Origin: Microlunatus flavus
GTDB taxonomy: Bacteria > Actinomycetota > Actinomycetes > Propionibacteriales > Propionibacteriaceae
Reading direction: 5' to 3'
NCBI RefSeq assembly: GCF_900110855.1
Contig: NZ_FOFA01000002.1
Coordinates: forward strand, 620,001 to 684,000
Length of the DNA stretch: 64,000 nt
Shown here: positions 55,201-62,226 of the stretch, piece by piece
Numbering within the stretch: the first letter of the stretch is position 1
How the letters are laid out: every line of letters begins with the position of its first letter
Notes under the pieces: generated by a model
The model's database searches: none
What the model saw: only the letters and a program-made list of their open reading frames with translations
What the model was told of the DNA's origin: nothing
Translations under genes and position numbers: made by a program

Positions 55201-55797
55201 ACCGTCGCGCAGACCGAGGCGCTGGCCACGGCGGGGGCGTTCGACTCCTTCGGGCTCTCCCGGCGCCAGGCGCTGTGGAACGCCGGGTACGCCGACAGCG
55301 CCGACACCCTGCCCGGGTCGGCCGTCGACGCCGCGCCGCCCGAGCTGCCCGGCATGAGCGCCGCCGAGCTGACGCTGGCCGACCTGTGGGCGACGCAGAT
55401 CAGCCCGGACGACCACCCGGTGGGGCACCTGCGCCCGGTGCTGGACACCCATGAGGTCGTCCCGATCTCGGCCCTGGGCATCGAGCACGACCGCACCCGG
55501 GTGCGGGTGGCCGGGCTGGTCACCCACCGCCAGCGGCCCTCGACGGCGGGGGGCGTCACGTTCCTCAACCTGGAGGACGAGACGGGGATGCTCAACATCG
55601 TCTGCTCGCGGCCGATGTGGCAGCGCTTCGTGCGGGTGGGCCGGCGGACCAACGCGATGCTGGTCCGCGGCACCATCGAGCACGCGGACGGTGTGACCAA
55701 CCTGGTCGCCGACCGCCTCGAGCCGCTCAGCAGCCTCTTCCCGAAGGAGGTGACCGCCGCGATCCCGCAGAGCTACCGCTCCCGGGACTTCCGCTGA
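52267..55797 (+). CDS. dnaE2: Error-prone DNA polymerase DnaE2
   Basis: 1176 residues, a C-family alpha-subunit polymerase for translesion synthesis under SOS. PHP domain from about 77 (Y-A-E-L-H-V-H-S-D-F-S-F-L-D-G-A-S). The polymerase palm contains C-Q-G-R-G-S-A-A-N-S and P-D-I-D-V-D-F-D, and I-G-V-F-Q-V-E-S-R-A-Q follows. The C-terminal OB fold (about 1070-1150) has V-R-V-A-G-L-V-T and G-V-T-F-L-N-L-E-D-E-T-G. DnaE1-specific C-terminal clamp/tau regions are absent, as expected. GTG start with AGGAG upstream. Confidence 0.96.
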   Translation: MGWSNPPQSWSDLERALSGRRPSGPPAQEPLVEPAPPPPERRASLDHPGDDSAPGYSHKRPAYRVPEARPDSPDEPYVPYAELHVHSDFSFLDGASDPESLIEEAARLRLAGLALTDHDGFYAAARFAEAAKAYDLSTVYGAELSLGLTVPQNGVADPEGEHLLVLARGVEGYHRLSSAITAAQLRGDEKGRPLYDLDELAQRAEGHWLVLTGCRKGPLRSALTRHAEAGRPTRVGTTAAARALDDLVGMFGRDNVAVEISDAGLPTDSVTNDVLAGLAAEQRLPLVATQNVHFATPDERRLAAAMAAVRARRSLSEMDGWLPPPGAHLRSGHEMAQRFARHPEAVPTSVRLAAECAFDLQQAKPRLPKQQVPPGHTPASWLRELCRRGLEERYPPERREVARERLARELAVIEDKDFPGYFLIVRDMVAFAREQGILCQGRGSAANSVVCYVLMITAVDPILYDLPFERFLSVNRDEEPDIDVDFDSDRREEVIQEVYRRYGRLNAAQVANVISYRPKSAVRDMAKALGHSTGQQDAWSKQIDSWGSVTINGHHEQHDHDIPTAVVDLAEQLLRAPRHLGIHSGGMVLTERPVGEVVPIERGRMDERTVLQWDKDSCAWMGLVKFDFLGLGILAAIQYTLDLAADRVGERWDLDSIPKEEQGVYDMLCRADSIGVFQVESRAQIGTLPRLQPRRFYDLVVEIGLIRPGPIQGGAVHPYIRRATGKEEITYLHPALKPVLERTKGIPLFQEQLMQIAMTVGGCTGDDADLLRRAMGSKRGVEKIERLRATLYEGMASHGIVGELADDIYARIQAFANFGFAESHSISFALLVYASSWLKLHYPGAFLAGLLRAQPMGFYSSQSLVADGRRHGVKVLRPDIVRSDVDADLELLDEGDAGAEVLATGRDACTERDQPPVGPWVPGTPDKTHEHRRDGRFAVRLGLTEVQGIGRAQAQRVVDARADGPFTSINDVVRRTGLTVAQTEALATAGAFDSFGLSRRQALWNAGYADSADTLPGSAVDAAPPELPGMSAAELTLADLWATQISPDDHPVGHLRPVLDTHEVVPISALGIEHDRTRVRVAGLVTHRQRPSTAGGVTFLNLEDETGMLNIVCSRPMWQRFVRVGRRTNAMLVRGTIEHADGVTNLVADRLEPLSSLFPKEVTAAIPQSYRSRDFR

Positions 55798-55837
55798 CCA
55801 GCCTGGTGGGGCGGCCGCGCCCGAGGGGCTTGCTGGA

Positions 55838-55854
55838 CGGGGCGACCCGCCCCG
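55838..55854. terminator. Terminator hairpin between dnaE2 and the CPBP gene
   Basis: CGGGGCG-ACC-CGCCCCG, a perfect 7-bp stem, between two convergent stops. Confidence 0.5.
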
Positions 55855-55858
55855 GCGG

Positions 55859-57157
55859 CTACGCCTGCGGGGCGCCCGGGCTGGAAGGCCGCGATCCGTC
55901 CGTCGCAGGGGCCTGCTGCGCGCCGGGGTTCGTGGCCCCCGGCGGGTGCGGGAGGTAGGACTGCGGCGCTCCGGGGCCCCACGGCGCGGCGGACGGGGGA
56001 GTCTGCGGCGCTCCGGCTGGGCCCCACGGCGCTGCGGGTGGGTAGGCCTGCGGCGCACCGGCCGGGCCCCACGGCCCTCCCGGCGGGTTGGCCTGCAGGG
56101 GCGGGTACGCCTGCGGAACACCGGCGCCGGGTGCCCAAGGACCGTCCGGTGGGTACGACTGCGGCACGCCCGGGCCGGAACCGGGCCAGGCCGGCTCCGC
56201 GCTCGCGGGTCCGGGAACGTACGTGCGCTGGAGCCCGGTGCGGGAGGCCCACGCCCAGAGGGCGCCGGCGCTGAGCAGCAGGATGACGCCCGGCAGCAGG
56301 ACGGACGGACCCGCGCTGCCCGCGCCCCGGTCGAAGACGGTCGAGGTGTCCTGCTGCATCAGCACCAGGCTGCCGAAGGCCACCAGGTTGTTGAACGTGT
56401 GCAGCAGCACCGCCACCTCGAGGCCGCCGGTGCGCCAGGTGAGCAGCGAGAGCACGACGGCGAAGGCGAAGTAGAAGGCGATCAGCCACGGGTCGCCGGC
56501 ACCGTGGGCGAGGGTGAACACCGCGCCCGACAGCAGCGTGCCGACGAGCAGCGCCAGCCGCGGTGACGCGCACCACGACCCCGCGCCGCGTGTGATCAGC
56601 CCGCGCGCGCCGAACTCCTCGCCGGCGGCCTGCAGCGGTGTGGTCAGCACGACGATGACCAGCAGCGCGAGGTAGGTCCCGCTGGGCGCCCGCACCGACT
56701 CCGGTGCGGCGACGAGGGTGATGGCGAGGTACGCCAGCCAGAAGGGCAGGGCGACGAGGGACGCCCGCCCGAGCACCCGCCAGCGGAACCGTCCGGTGAC
56801 CGAGCTCAGCCAGCGTCCGCGCTGGCCGAAGAACGCCCGCTGCAGCAGCATGCTGAGCGGGATCGCCGCGGCGTTGGAGAGGTTGACCGCGAGCAGCAGC
56901 GTGGGGGTCAGGTCGAGCCGCATGGCCAGCACGTCGTTCAGCGAGACGCTGCCCCGCGCGACGTCCCAGCCGATCGCCGCGCCCTGCAGCACGGTGCTGA
57001 CCAGCAGGTAGGCCGCCACGAAGGACACGATCATGAGCAGGCCACGCACCCACGACGACCGGGGCGTCCGCAGCATCTGCGGGTAGGCCACCGGGGCCAC
57101 CGGCATCGGGTCGCGCAGCGCGCGCACGGGCGGCGGGTACGTCACGGGGTAGGTCAC
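55859..57157 (-). CDS. CPBP (CAAX/Abi) intramembrane metalloprotease with Pro-rich repeat tail
   Basis: 432 residues. An N-terminal cytosolic segment rich in Pro/Tyr is followed by eight hydrophobic helices. The CPBP motifs are A-A-G-E-E-F-G-A-R-G near 189-198, F-T-L-A-H-G-A-G-D-P near 228, and L-L-H-T-F-N-N near 265. The last 120 residues are an unusual repeat of G-A-P-Q-x-Y-P-P and P-W-G-P-A units, probably disordered. Substrate unknown; the family includes CAAX-type and bacteriocin-immunity proteases. GTG start at 57157. Confidence 0.9.
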   Translation of the reverse strand: MTYPVTYPPPVRALRDPMPVAPVAYPQMLRTPRSSWVRGLLMIVSFVAAYLLVSTVLQGAAIGWDVARGSVSLNDVLAMRLDLTPTLLLAVNLSNAAAIPLSMLLQRAFFGQRGRWLSSVTGRFRWRVLGRASLVALPFWLAYLAITLVAAPESVRAPSGTYLALLVIVVLTTPLQAAGEEFGARGLITRGAGSWCASPRLALLVGTLLSGAVFTLAHGAGDPWLIAFYFAFAVVLSLLTWRTGGLEVAVLLHTFNNLVAFGSLVLMQQDTSTVFDRGAGSAGPSVLLPGVILLLSAGALWAWASRTGLQRTYVPGPASAEPAWPGSGPGVPQSYPPDGPWAPGAGVPQAYPPLQANPPGGPWGPAGAPQAYPPAAPWGPAGAPQTPPSAAPWGPGAPQSYLPHPPGATNPGAQQAPATDGSRPSSPGAPQA

Positions 57158-57418
57158 AGGTCTCCTCGAGGACCGCGCCCGGGATCACCGGGCCGGACCT
57201 CCAGTGTGCGTGGCGTCCGGGGCACGCCGCCCTGACGCACGCCCGGCCTGTGGACGCCGGCGCGCTCTCCCGGCGGCCGAACCTCCGCAGGCCCCGGTGC
57301 TCTTTGCGATCTCTCAGTAACAGCCCGGCGGCGGACGACGAGGAACACCACGACAGGTCCACCCCCCGGGACCGCACCGCTTCCTGCTGCCCCCGCAGCG
57401 CCACCCCCAGGAGCGCCG

Positions 57419-58552
57419 ATGACGTCCGCTTCCACCCCTGCCAGCTCTGCCAGCTCTGCCAGCGCTGCCACCTCTGCGACCTCCAGGGCCCGACGGGCCG
57501 TCGCCGCCCTCGCCGGGGCGGTCGCCCTCGCCGCGCTGACCGTGCCCGCCGGACCGACGACCTCGCTGCTGGCCGCCGACGCCGTCGCGGCCCCGGTCGT
57601 CGCGAGCGCGAAGCCCGCGTCCGCTCCGCTGCGCGTCGCGACCTACAACATCCGCAACGCGAACTCGTTCGACGGCAAGAAGAACGAGAAGCGCTGGGAG
57701 GACCGGCGCGGAGCCGTCGTCGCGGCGATCAAGGGCCAGGACCTCGACGTGCTCGCCGTCCAGGAGGCGACCCAGGGCATGCTCCACGACGCCGAGTCCG
57801 AGCGTGCCCGCGTCAACCAGTACGAGGACCTCGTGAACCGTCTCGGCGGCGCCTGGCAGGTGACCAACGAGGCCCACTACAACTGCGCGAACAGCGGCTC
57901 CCCGAACCGGTGCGCCTACCGCTACACGGGGGCCTCGGAGGGCAACCGGATCCTGTACGACGCCGACCGGGTCGACCTCGTGGACCAGGGCTCGCGGCTG
58001 CTGCCCGTGCCGGCGGGCAAGGGCGACAACTACATGACCTGGGCCGAGCTGCGCCAGCGCAGCACCGGCAAGCGGTTCATGGTCTCCAACCTGCACACGG
58101 TCGGCACCGACGCGCAGTACAAGACCAAGAACAAGCAGGCCCGGCTCGCGCTGGCCGAGCTGAAGGAGAACAACTCCGACGACCTGCCGATGATCGCCCT
58201 CGGCGACTGGAACTCCAGCCGCTTCGAGAAGCCGAGCAACGGCCCGTACGACACCTACGTCAAGGCCGGCTTCGTCGACCCGCTGGGCGGGGCGTACAAG
58301 ACGCACAAGCCCAAGGGCGCCACGGTGGAGCACCGGATCCGAACCTGGCTCAACAGCTCCAACCCGAAGTGGTCGCGCAAGGCCCCCGGGCACAAGGCGT
58401 GGGGCAACGGCAGCTACATCGACTACATCCTGACGACGCCGATGCGCGTCAGCGAGTGGGAGACGGTCGCGAAGCTCGACAAGAAGGGCCGCTACAAGGG
58501 CGTCATCCCGTCGGACCACAACATGGTCCGGGCGACCGTCTGGCTGCCCTGA
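57419..58552 (+). CDS. Secreted endonuclease/exonuclease/phosphatase (EEP) family protein
   Basis: 377 residues. N-terminal Sec signal (about 1-58; basic R-A-R-R-A-V-A then Ala/Leu core, A-V-A-A-P). The mature EEP fold starts R-V-A-T-Y-N-I-R-N-A-N and has L-A-V-Q-E-A-T, N-L-H-T-V-G, A-L-G-D-W-N-S-S and the C-terminal I-P-S-D-H-N-M-V-R-A. It looks like an exported nuclease or phosphodiesterase; a four-copy 9-bp tandem repeat in codons 9-20 (around 57441-57478) lengthens the leader. ATG with CAGGAG upstream. Confidence 0.87.
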   Translation: MTSASTPASSASSASAATSATSRARRAVAALAGAVALAALTVPAGPTTSLLAADAVAAPVVASAKPASAPLRVATYNIRNANSFDGKKNEKRWEDRRGAVVAAIKGQDLDVLAVQEATQGMLHDAESERARVNQYEDLVNRLGGAWQVTNEAHYNCANSGSPNRCAYRYTGASEGNRILYDADRVDLVDQGSRLLPVPAGKGDNYMTWAELRQRSTGKRFMVSNLHTVGTDAQYKTKNKQARLALAELKENNSDDLPMIALGDWNSSRFEKPSNGPYDTYVKAGFVDPLGGAYKTHKPKGATVEHRIRTWLNSSNPKWSRKAPGHKAWGNGSYIDYILTTPMRVSEWETVAKLDKKGRYKGVIPSDHNMVRATVWLP

Positions 58553-58562
58553 CGCCGGGCAC

Positions 58563-58600
58563 CCCGGCCTCCGCAGGCGGCCGGGAGCCCCGACGGGCTC
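58563..58600. terminator. Convergent terminator hairpins
   Basis: CCCGGCC (58563-58569) pairs with GGCCGGG (58579-58585), and GAGCCC-CGAC-GGGCTC (58585-58600) forms a second 6-bp hairpin. Together they separate the EEP and MFS genes. Confidence 0.55.
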
Positions 58601-59894
58601 AGGTAGTCGTGCGACCCCGGCGGCGGTGGCCGAGCAGCGCGACCACCGACGCGGCGGCGATGCCCATCGCCGCGCCGGCGTAGGACCAGGCCGGCCCGCC
58701 GGCGTCGATCACGACGCCGGCGACCGCCGTGCCCAGGGCGGCGCCGGTCGTGTTGGAGGCCGACAGGAACGCCTGCGCCTCGTTGAGCCGGCCGGGCGGC
58801 ACGAGCTGGTCGAGCAGGGCCTGCTGCATGATCAGCGTCGGCGCGATCGTCAGACCGGTCAGGAACAGCACCGGCAGCAGCACGGGCAGCGCGGTGGTGC
58901 CCGACGCGAGCAGCACGGCCAGGGTCGTCAGCAGCAGCGCGAAGAGCCCGAGCAGCGCCGGGACGGCGTGCCGCTCGCTGACCTTCCACGCCCGCGCCCC
59001 GTAGGCCAGGCCCCCGATGGTGCTGCCGCCCGCGATCGCGGCGAACAGCACCCCGACGCGGTCGGTGCTGCCGAGCGCGAGGTCGGCCGTCGCCGCCATG
59101 GAGGTGTCGAGCTGGCCGAAGCCGATGCTGAGGACCAGCATGACGAGCAGGACGGCGGGCACGCCCACGGCGGTCAGCGCGGTCCGAGGGCCCGGGTCGG
59201 CGGACGCCGGGTCGTGCCCCGCGGCCTCGCGCTGGGTGGCGGCGTCGGCGCGACGCGCGACCCGGGTGAGGCAGTAGCCGACACCGCCGGCGGTGAGGAG
59301 CCCGGCGGTGAACAGCAGCGGCAGCGGACCGATCCCGGGGAGCAGCAGCGCCGACAGCAGCACCGGCCCGATGACGAAGGTCAGTTCGACCGACGTGCCA
59401 TCGAGCGCGAACGCGACCCGCCGCGACGCCGGGTCGGGCAGGGCGATGCGAAAGCTGGAGCGCAGGGCCGGGCCGATGGCGGGGTAGCCCAGCCCCACGC
59501 CGACGGCCAGCGCCATGAGCAGGTGGTTCGGGGCGTCGCTCGTGGTCGCCAGGGTCAGGGCGACCAGCAGGCCCGCGCTGGCGAGCGTCGTCGGCAGCAG
59601 CACCCGCATCTGGCCGAAGCGGTCCATCAGCCGCCCCCACAGCGGGGTGCCCAGCGCGGCGCCGACGGCGTACGCGCCGCTGACGAGGCCGGCGACGGCG
59701 TACGTGTGCCGCTCGGCCTCGACGAGGATGAGGATGCCGAGCGGGATCATCGACAGCGTCAGCCGGGCGAGCGTCGCGAACAGGAAGGGCCCGGCCGCCG
59801 GACCGTGGCGCAGCAGCCGCCCGTACGCCCGCAGGCCCGTGCCGAGCTGGACCTCAGGGGCTTCGGTGGCCTGCGGGGCCAGGGGCGTGCGCAC
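58599..59894 (-). CDS. MFS transporter
   Basis: 431 residues, about twelve transmembrane segments. The loop motif G-R-L-M-D-R-F-G-Q-M-R is near 87-97 and the central loop about 205-235. Not a sugar porter; resembles drug- or metabolite-efflux MFS proteins, substrate unknown. GTG at 59894. Upstream, a minus-strand -10-like TAGGAT (60018-60023) leaves a leader of about 120 nt. Divergent from a LacI-type regulator, which may control it. Confidence 0.85.
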   Translation of the reverse strand: MRTPLAPQATEAPEVQLGTGLRAYGRLLRHGPAAGPFLFATLARLTLSMIPLGILILVEAERHTYAVAGLVSGAYAVGAALGTPLWGRLMDRFGQMRVLLPTTLASAGLLVALTLATTSDAPNHLLMALAVGVGLGYPAIGPALRSSFRIALPDPASRRVAFALDGTSVELTFVIGPVLLSALLLPGIGPLPLLFTAGLLTAGGVGYCLTRVARRADAATQREAAGHDPASADPGPRTALTAVGVPAVLLVMLVLSIGFGQLDTSMAATADLALGSTDRVGVLFAAIAGGSTIGGLAYGARAWKVSERHAVPALLGLFALLLTTLAVLLASGTTALPVLLPVLFLTGLTIAPTLIMQQALLDQLVPPGRLNEAQAFLSASNTTGAALGTAVAGVVIDAGGPAWSYAGAAMGIAAASVVALLGHRRRGRTTT

Positions 59895-60050
59895 GGTTCT
59901 CCAGGAGCGGTCGTCGACGGGGGCGAGCGCTGCCGGCCGGCGGGCTCCGGGGCGCGTCGTCGCGGGCCGGGCCGTCCGCCGACCCGGGGCTGCTCGGCGC
60001 CGACCGGGTCGGAAGGCATCCTATCGGCCGCGTCGTCGGGCGTCCCCGGC

Positions 60051-60058
60051 GAACGTTC
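60051..60058. promoter_or_regulatory. Candidate LacI-family operator GAACGTTC
   Basis: An 8-bp perfect palindrome with a central CG, the usual hallmark of LacI-family sites, lies between the divergent MFS and LacI genes, about 30 nt upstream of the MFS -10. A direct repeat TTTCG-N5-TTTCG lies nearby at 60070-60084. Inference from position and symmetry only. Confidence 0.35.
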
Positions 60059-60138
60059 CGTGCCGGAGTTTCGCCCACTTTCGTCGTCGTCGACGGGCGT
60101 GCCAGGATGACGTCGTCACGCCGGTCAGGGAGGTGCAC

Positions 60139-61221
60139 GTGGCGGCTGCCGGTCCCCACGACCCGGGCGACGCCCGGGTGACGGTCGCCGACATCGCCCG
60201 CGACGCCGGCGTCTCCATCGCCACCGTCTCCAAGGTGCTGAACCGCCGCCCCGACGTCGCCCCGGAGACGCGCGCCCGGGTGAACGGCCTCCTCGCCGAG
60301 CGCGGCTACGTCCTGTCGGCCCGGACGCGGAACAAGACCCGGGCGAGCCGTCCTGCCCGCGGTGGTCTGGTCGACCTCGTCTTCAACGACCCCGGCTCGC
60401 CCTGGGCCGCCGAGGTGATCCGCGGTGCCGCGGCGGCGGCGAGGACGGTCCGCGCCTCGATCGTCGTGACCGCGCTCGACCCCGAGCAGCGGGGGCGGCG
60501 GCGCTGGCTGGACGACCTGGCCGACCGGGGCTCCCTCGGCCTGGTGCTGGCCGTGTCGAGCATGTCGGCCGAGGAGCAGGGGGCGGTCCGCCAGCTCGGG
60601 CTGCCCGTCGTGCTCATGGACCTGGTGGGCGACTTCGAGTCGACGCTGCCCGCGCTGGGCACGGGGAACTTCGGCGGCGGGGTCGCGGCGACGCAGCACC
60701 TCCTCGACCTCGGCCACCGTCGCGTCGCCACCATCACCGGGCCGCAGCGCTACCTCTCGAGCCAGGCCCGGCTGGCCGGCTACCGCGCCGCGCTGGAACG
60801 GGCCGGCCTGCCTGTGGCGCCGGAGCTCGTGCGCGAGGGCGACTTCCACCACGGCTCGGCGCGCGAGGCGACCGCGGTGCTGCTCGGGCTCGCGGACCCG
60901 CCGACCGCGGTCTTCGCCGCCAACGACGAGCAGGCGCTCGGCGTCTACGCCACCGCGCAGGCCCACGGGCTGCGGGTGCCGGAGGACCTCAGCGTCGTGG
61001 GTTTCGACGACGTCCCGATGTCGCAGTGGGTCCTGCCCCCGCTGACCACCGTCCAGCAGCCCATCCGCGAGCTGGCCGCCCTGGCCACGCGCTCCCTGCT
61101 CGGTCTCGGCGAGGGCGACGGGCTGCCGGCGCGCGGCCGGGTGGAGCTGCCGACGACCCTGGTCGTCCGGGCGAGCACCGCGCCGCCGCCGGAGCGACCC
61201 CCGGGTGTGCCGGCCTCCTAG
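60139..61221 (+). CDS. LacI-family transcriptional regulator
   Basis: 360 residues. N-terminal HTH V-T-V-A-D-I-A-R-D-A-G-V-S-I-A-T-V-S-K-V-L-N (about 14-35) plus hinge helix, then a periplasmic-binding-like sensor (V-D-L-V-F-N-D-P ... V-F-A-A-N-D-E-Q-A-L-G ... V-V-G-F-D-D-V-P-M). The hinge lacks the usual Y-x-P-N-x-x-A and has R-T-R-N-K-T-R-A instead. GTG at 60139 has AGGGAGG 6 nt upstream; the GTG at 60133 lacks spacing. Confidence 0.92.
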   Translation: MAAAGPHDPGDARVTVADIARDAGVSIATVSKVLNRRPDVAPETRARVNGLLAERGYVLSARTRNKTRASRPARGGLVDLVFNDPGSPWAAEVIRGAAAAARTVRASIVVTALDPEQRGRRRWLDDLADRGSLGLVLAVSSMSAEEQGAVRQLGLPVVLMDLVGDFESTLPALGTGNFGGGVAATQHLLDLGHRRVATITGPQRYLSSQARLAGYRAALERAGLPVAPELVREGDFHHGSAREATAVLLGLADPPTAVFAANDEQALGVYATAQAHGLRVPEDLSVVGFDDVPMSQWVLPPLTTVQQPIRELAALATRSLLGLGEGDGLPARGRVELPTTLVVRASTAPPPERPPGVPAS

Positions 61222-61242
61222 CGCAGCACAACGAGCGCCGGA

Positions 61243-62226
61243 CTAGCGCAGCTCGCCGCTCCCGGCGAGGGCGTCGGTGCCCTGACGCGTGCTCGCGAAG
61301 TGGCAGACGGCGGCGTGCACACGCTCCGGCGCGCCCGGCCCGGGGTCGTCGGTGGTGCAGATCGCGCGGCCGGGGTCGACGGCCGGTCCGACGGGGCAGC
61401 GCAACCGGTAGTCGCAGCCGGGACCCGGAGCGGGACTGGCCGCGGTCGACGCCTCGATGGCGGCGTCGGAGAGGAGGCGGCGCTGGCCGACCTCGGGCAC
61501 CGCGGCCAGCAGGGCCCGGGTGTACGGGTGCTGCGCGCGCGCCAGGATGTCGTCGACGCCGCCCTGCTCCACGACGCGCCCGTTGAACATCACCGCGACG
61601 TCGTCGCACATGTAGCGCACCACGGCCAGGTTGTGGCTGATGAAGAGCATCGACAGGCCCAGCTCGGCGCGCAGCCGGCGCAGCAGGTTGAGCACGACGG
61701 CCTGGACGGACACGTCGAGCGAGGCGGTGACCTCGTCGGCGACCAGCACCTCCGGACGCGCCGCGAGCGCCCGGGCGATGGCCACGCGCTGCCGCTGGCC
61801 GCCGGAGAGCTGCCCAGGTCGGTTGCGGACGAGCGCGGGGTCGAGGCTCACGAGCTCGAGCAGCTCGCGCACCCGCCGGCCCTGGTCGCGGCGCTCGCCG
61901 GCCGGCAGGCCCTCGGCGACGCACTGACCGACGGTGAAGCGGGGGTCGAGCGAGCTCCGCGAGTCCTGGAACACCATCTGCACCCGCCGGCGCGCCTCGC
62001 GGGCGTCCCGGCTGCGGGGCGACGACGCGTCGCGCTCGCCGACGCGGACGGTGCCCGTGAAGGGCGCGAGCCCGACGACCGCGCGGGCGGTCGTGCTCTT
62101 GCCCGAGCCGGACTCGCCGACGAGGCCGAGCACCGAGCCGGCCCGCAGGTCGAACGAGACCGACCGGACGGCGGTCACGGAGCCGTAGCGGACGGTGAGG
62201 TCGGAGACGGACAGGGCGGGGGTCAC
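61243..62226 (-). CDS. Peptide/nickel-type ABC transporter ATP-binding protein (DppF/OppF-like)
   Basis: 327 residues. Walker A G-E-S-G-S-G-K-S-T near 38, Q-loop, signature L-S-G-G-Q-R-Q-R near 145, Walker B V-L-V-A-D-E-V-T, H-loop. C-terminal oligopeptide-permease extension H-P-Y-T-R-A-L-L-A-A-V-P, then Cys residues (C-D-Y-R-L-R-C-P and two later) typical of DppD/OppF proteins. Energises import of di/oligopeptides or nickel. GTG start overlaps the stop of the upstream fused permease-ATPase gene. Confidence 0.92.
   Translation of the reverse strand: MTPALSVSDLTVRYGSVTAVRSVSFDLRAGSVLGLVGESGSGKSTTARAVVGLAPFTGTVRVGERDASSPRSRDAREARRRVQMVFQDSRSSLDPRFTVGQCVAEGLPAGERRDQGRRVRELLELVSLDPALVRNRPGQLSGGQRQRVAIARALAARPEVLVADEVTASLDVSVQAVVLNLLRRLRAELGLSMLFISHNLAVVRYMCDDVAVMFNGRVVEQGGVDDILARAQHPYTRALLAAVPEVGQRRLLSDAAIEASTAASPAPGPGCDYRLRCPVGPAVDPGRAICTTDDPGPGAPERVHAAVCHFASTRQGTDALAGSGELR

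Noticed and set aside
50185-56121. A near-2000-codon open frame opposite imuB and dnaE2
   Set aside because: Mirror frame of the mutasome genes; no domain resemblance and no sensible start or ribosome site.
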